Of a stretch of DNA of 64,000 nt, positions 62,420 through 64,000 are shown piece by piece (the first letter of the stretch is position 1; the number at the start of each line of letters is the position of its first letter). Under the pieces are notes generated by a model, which did no database searches, was not told the DNA's origin, and saw only the letters and a list, made by a program, of their open reading frames with translations. The DNA comes from Saccharicrinis aurantiacus. GTDB lineage: Bacteria > Bacteroidota > Bacteroidia > Bacteroidales > Marinilabiliaceae. Both the position numbers and the translations under genes were made by a program. The stretch is taken from assembly GCF_001660705.2 (NCBI RefSeq), contig NZ_LYBV02000034.1:62001-126000 (forward strand), read 5' to 3'.

Positions 62420-63352
62420 CTATTTATTGTTTTTTAGGATTTGATAAATCGCCCCTTCCTTCAGTGCATAAGCACATTGAAAAATTTTATCAAACTTATA
62501 TTTTTCGATCACAAAATTAATAAATAAAGAGGTTAAAACCATCATTTCTACACGATGAGGTTCCATCTTCTTCATTTTTAACCTCTCATTAACAGTTGAC
62601 TTTAGATATCGCTTGTGCAAACGAAGGTATAAATTATAATCAATCTCATAATTTGTTAGTTTGCTCATATCTAAATGCGGATGCTCTTCTGCCGCAATCA
62701 TAGCCGCCAATGTATCAAAAGAACCCGAAGATCCTAATAATGTTTTAATTTGATGCTTTTTCATTTCCTCAAAAAGCAAAACTAACTCCTGTTCGGCATA
62801 GGAATTCAGATATTCAATTTCGCAAGCATTAATTGGGTCGGAGGGTTTTATCAAATCCAACATACGTGCCGCCCCAACATTGAAGCTATGTTTCCAGATA
62901 ACACCATCTTTATTGGCGATAATAAACTCGGTACTTCCGCCACCAATATCCATTATTAAAACCTTTTCTTCGCCAATTGGAACAACTTGTTTTACGCCAT
63001 CAAAAATTAACTCCGCTTCTTTATCACCTCTGATAACATTGATATCGAGATTGAATTTGTCTTTAACAGCATCTACAAAATCCTGCCCATTTGCCGATGA
63101 ACGTATAGCTGATGTAGCAAAGCAATTTATCGATTCTACATTATAGTCTTCAAGAGTTTTAAGATGCGTTTCTATACCCTTTAACCCACGTTCAAAAGCA
63201 TCGGGCATAATTACTTTTTTATTAATACCACCCTTGCCCAGTTTAGCAGGGTACTTACTTTCCAAAAGAATTTTATAATTGTTATCGCCCGTAACTTCTG
63301 TTACTAGTAGGTTAAAGGTATTAGTGCCTAAATCTATAATTGCTATCTGCAT
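62420..63352 (-). CDS. Ppx/GppA family phosphatase
   Basis: 310 aa, the short two-lobe form. Actin-like ATPase motifs are AIIDLGTNTFNLLV (phosphate 1), CFATSAIRSSANG with the catalytic Glu region, MDIGGGSTEF (phosphate 2) and LGSSGSFDTLA. It lacks the extra C-terminal domains of E. coli Ppx. It should hydrolyse polyphosphate ends or pppGpp; which of the two cannot be decided from sequence. It is co-transcribed with the NtrC-like gene and lies 20 bases after the ABC permease gene. Confidence 0.9.
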   Translation of the reverse strand: MQIAIIDLGTNTFNLLVTEVTGDNNYKILLESKYPAKLGKGGINKKVIMPDAFERGLKGIETHLKTLEDYNVESINCFATSAIRSSANGQDFVDAVKDKFNLDINVIRGDKEAELIFDGVKQVVPIGEEKVLIMDIGGGSTEFIIANKDGVIWKHSFNVGAARMLDLIKPSDPINACEIEYLNSYAEQELVLLFEEMKKHQIKTLLGSSGSFDTLAAMIAAEEHPHLDMSKLTNYEIDYNLYLRLHKRYLKSTVNERLKMKKMEPHRVEMMVLTSLFINFVIEKYKFDKIFQCAYALKEGAIYQILKNNK

Positions 63353-63372
63353 CTTACTATATTCTTATGGGA

Positions 63373-64000
63373 TTATTTGCCAGCTTGGATAAACCATTTC
63401 CAGATTTCCTTGTAGCTTACTTTTTTCCCGTACATTAAAATTCCGGTACGATATACCCTACCCGCAAACCATGTGAAAAACACGAATGAAACCATCATGA
63501 TAAACATAGATAATATGATTTCCCATGCCGGAACATCAAAAGGTATTCGTGCCATCATAACCACAGGCGAAGTTAATGGAATCATTGAAAACCAGAAAGC
63601 CAAATCGCCATGCGGATTTTGCATAGCAGCCATGGCCACATAAAATGATAATATAATAGGTATCATTACAGGCATTACAAATTGCTGTGTTTCTGTTTCG
63701 TTATCAATTGCAGAACCTATGGCAGCAAACAGCGTTGAGTAAATTAAATATCCACCAATGAAATAGAATAGGAAGAATCCGAATAAAGAGGCGATATTTA
63801 AATCCCCGATGATTCCCATAATATCATTAAACTTTGATTGTACCTCAGGATTACTACCGGCATCAATACCCGCTTGTTGCATTGCAATAGCATCTCCTCC
63901 GCCAAATACAAATGCTTGCATTACAAAAACAATAGCAACAGTTAAGCCTACCCACAATAAAAACTGTGTTAAGGCGACTAAGCCAATTCCTACAATTTTC
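63373..64000 (-). CDS. ABC-2 type transporter permease (5' end outside window)
   Basis: The frame is open to the right edge of the window; residues KIVGIGLVALTQFLLWVGL precede the first listed start, which is a Leu codon (TTG) and not a real initiation site. About 209 residues are visible, with five or six membrane helices (LFGFFLFYFIGGYLIYSTLFAAIGSAIDNE, given as the pattern FIGGYLIYSTLFAAIGSA; MMVSFVFFTWFAGRVYRTGILMYG). This matches the C-terminal half of NatB/ABC-2 permeases that Bacteroidota encode after a NatA-like ATPase. The ATPase gene should lie beyond the window. Confidence 0.88.
   Translation of the reverse strand, partial: KIVGIGLVALTQFLLWVGLTVAIVFVMQAFVFGGGDAIAMQQAGIDAGSNPEVQSKFNDIMGIIGDLNIASLFGFFLFYFIGGYLIYSTLFAAIGSAIDNETETQQFVMPVMIPIILSFYVAMAAMQNPHGDLAFWFSMIPLTSPVVMMARIPFDVPAWEIILSMFIMMVSFVFFTWFAGRVYRTGILMYGKKVSYKEIWKWFIQAGK

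Overview
The window looks like chromosomal DNA from a free-living, AT-rich member of the Bacteroidota (class Bacteroidia; an order such as Marinilabiliales is my guess, and genus cannot be read from the sequence). Reasons: two SusC/SusD pairs, three very large secreted proteins with C-terminal type IX secretion (T9SS) sorting domains, Bacteroidota-style promoter motifs (TAnnTTTG), lipoproteins with acidic residues after the lipobox Cys, and few Shine-Dalgarno sequences.

Layout. 1-1014: 3' part of a PAS histidine kinase, convergent with a BamA/TamA-like outer-membrane protein. 2.15-13.7 kb, all on the minus strand: a complete trp operon (trpE-G-D-C-F-B-A) preceded by a readable transcription attenuator, namely a 13-codon leader peptide with four Trp codons (13551-13592) and an intrinsic terminator (13475-13514). 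It is followed by purU, a TlpA-like thioredoxin protein and the late his genes hisH-hisA-(four-helix-bundle gene)-hisF-hisIE, closed by a strong terminator at 2151-2185. 13.7-25 kb: a small conserved-looking ORF, a PhzF-like protein, a T9SS beta-helix/YDG-repeat surface protein with a small beta-barrel partner, and an ABC/HlyD/TolC type I export operon whose ABC ATPase has most catalytic motifs degraded. 25.1-32.9 kb: tRNA-Arg(CCG), HD-domain hydrolase, C1 peptidase, glycosyltransferase, DUF4097 protein, prohibitin-like protein, class A penicillin-binding protein.

33.1-50.8 kb is one long minus-strand cluster: a 46-aa basic ORF, a 2559-aa subtilisin-like T9SS protease, a 1279-aa T9SS protein with eight carboxypeptidase-regulatory-like repeats, a lipoprotein, SusC, SusD and a second lipoprotein, ending in a terminator. 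A membrane-anchored TPR/HTH regulator is divergent from it at 51138. I read this as a secreted-protease plus oligopeptide-uptake locus (inference). A second SusC/SusD pair follows at 53363-58003.

The most unusual structure is a 74-bp perfect inverted repeat (33061-33134 and 53007-53080) that brackets the whole protease/SusCD/regulator segment (about 20 kb). The right copy sits on a chimeric gene remnant: an antisense piece of pepP with an in-frame stop, joined to the last 20 codons of a paralogue of the 33.1-kb lipoprotein gene. The intact pepP lies at 58427-59818, after an intergenic region with two long hairpins and a TGGGGA motif repeated every 20-21 bases. The right end carries an AI-2E family permease, an NtrC-type regulator lacking a DNA-binding domain, a Ppx/GppA phosphatase and a partial ABC-2 permease.
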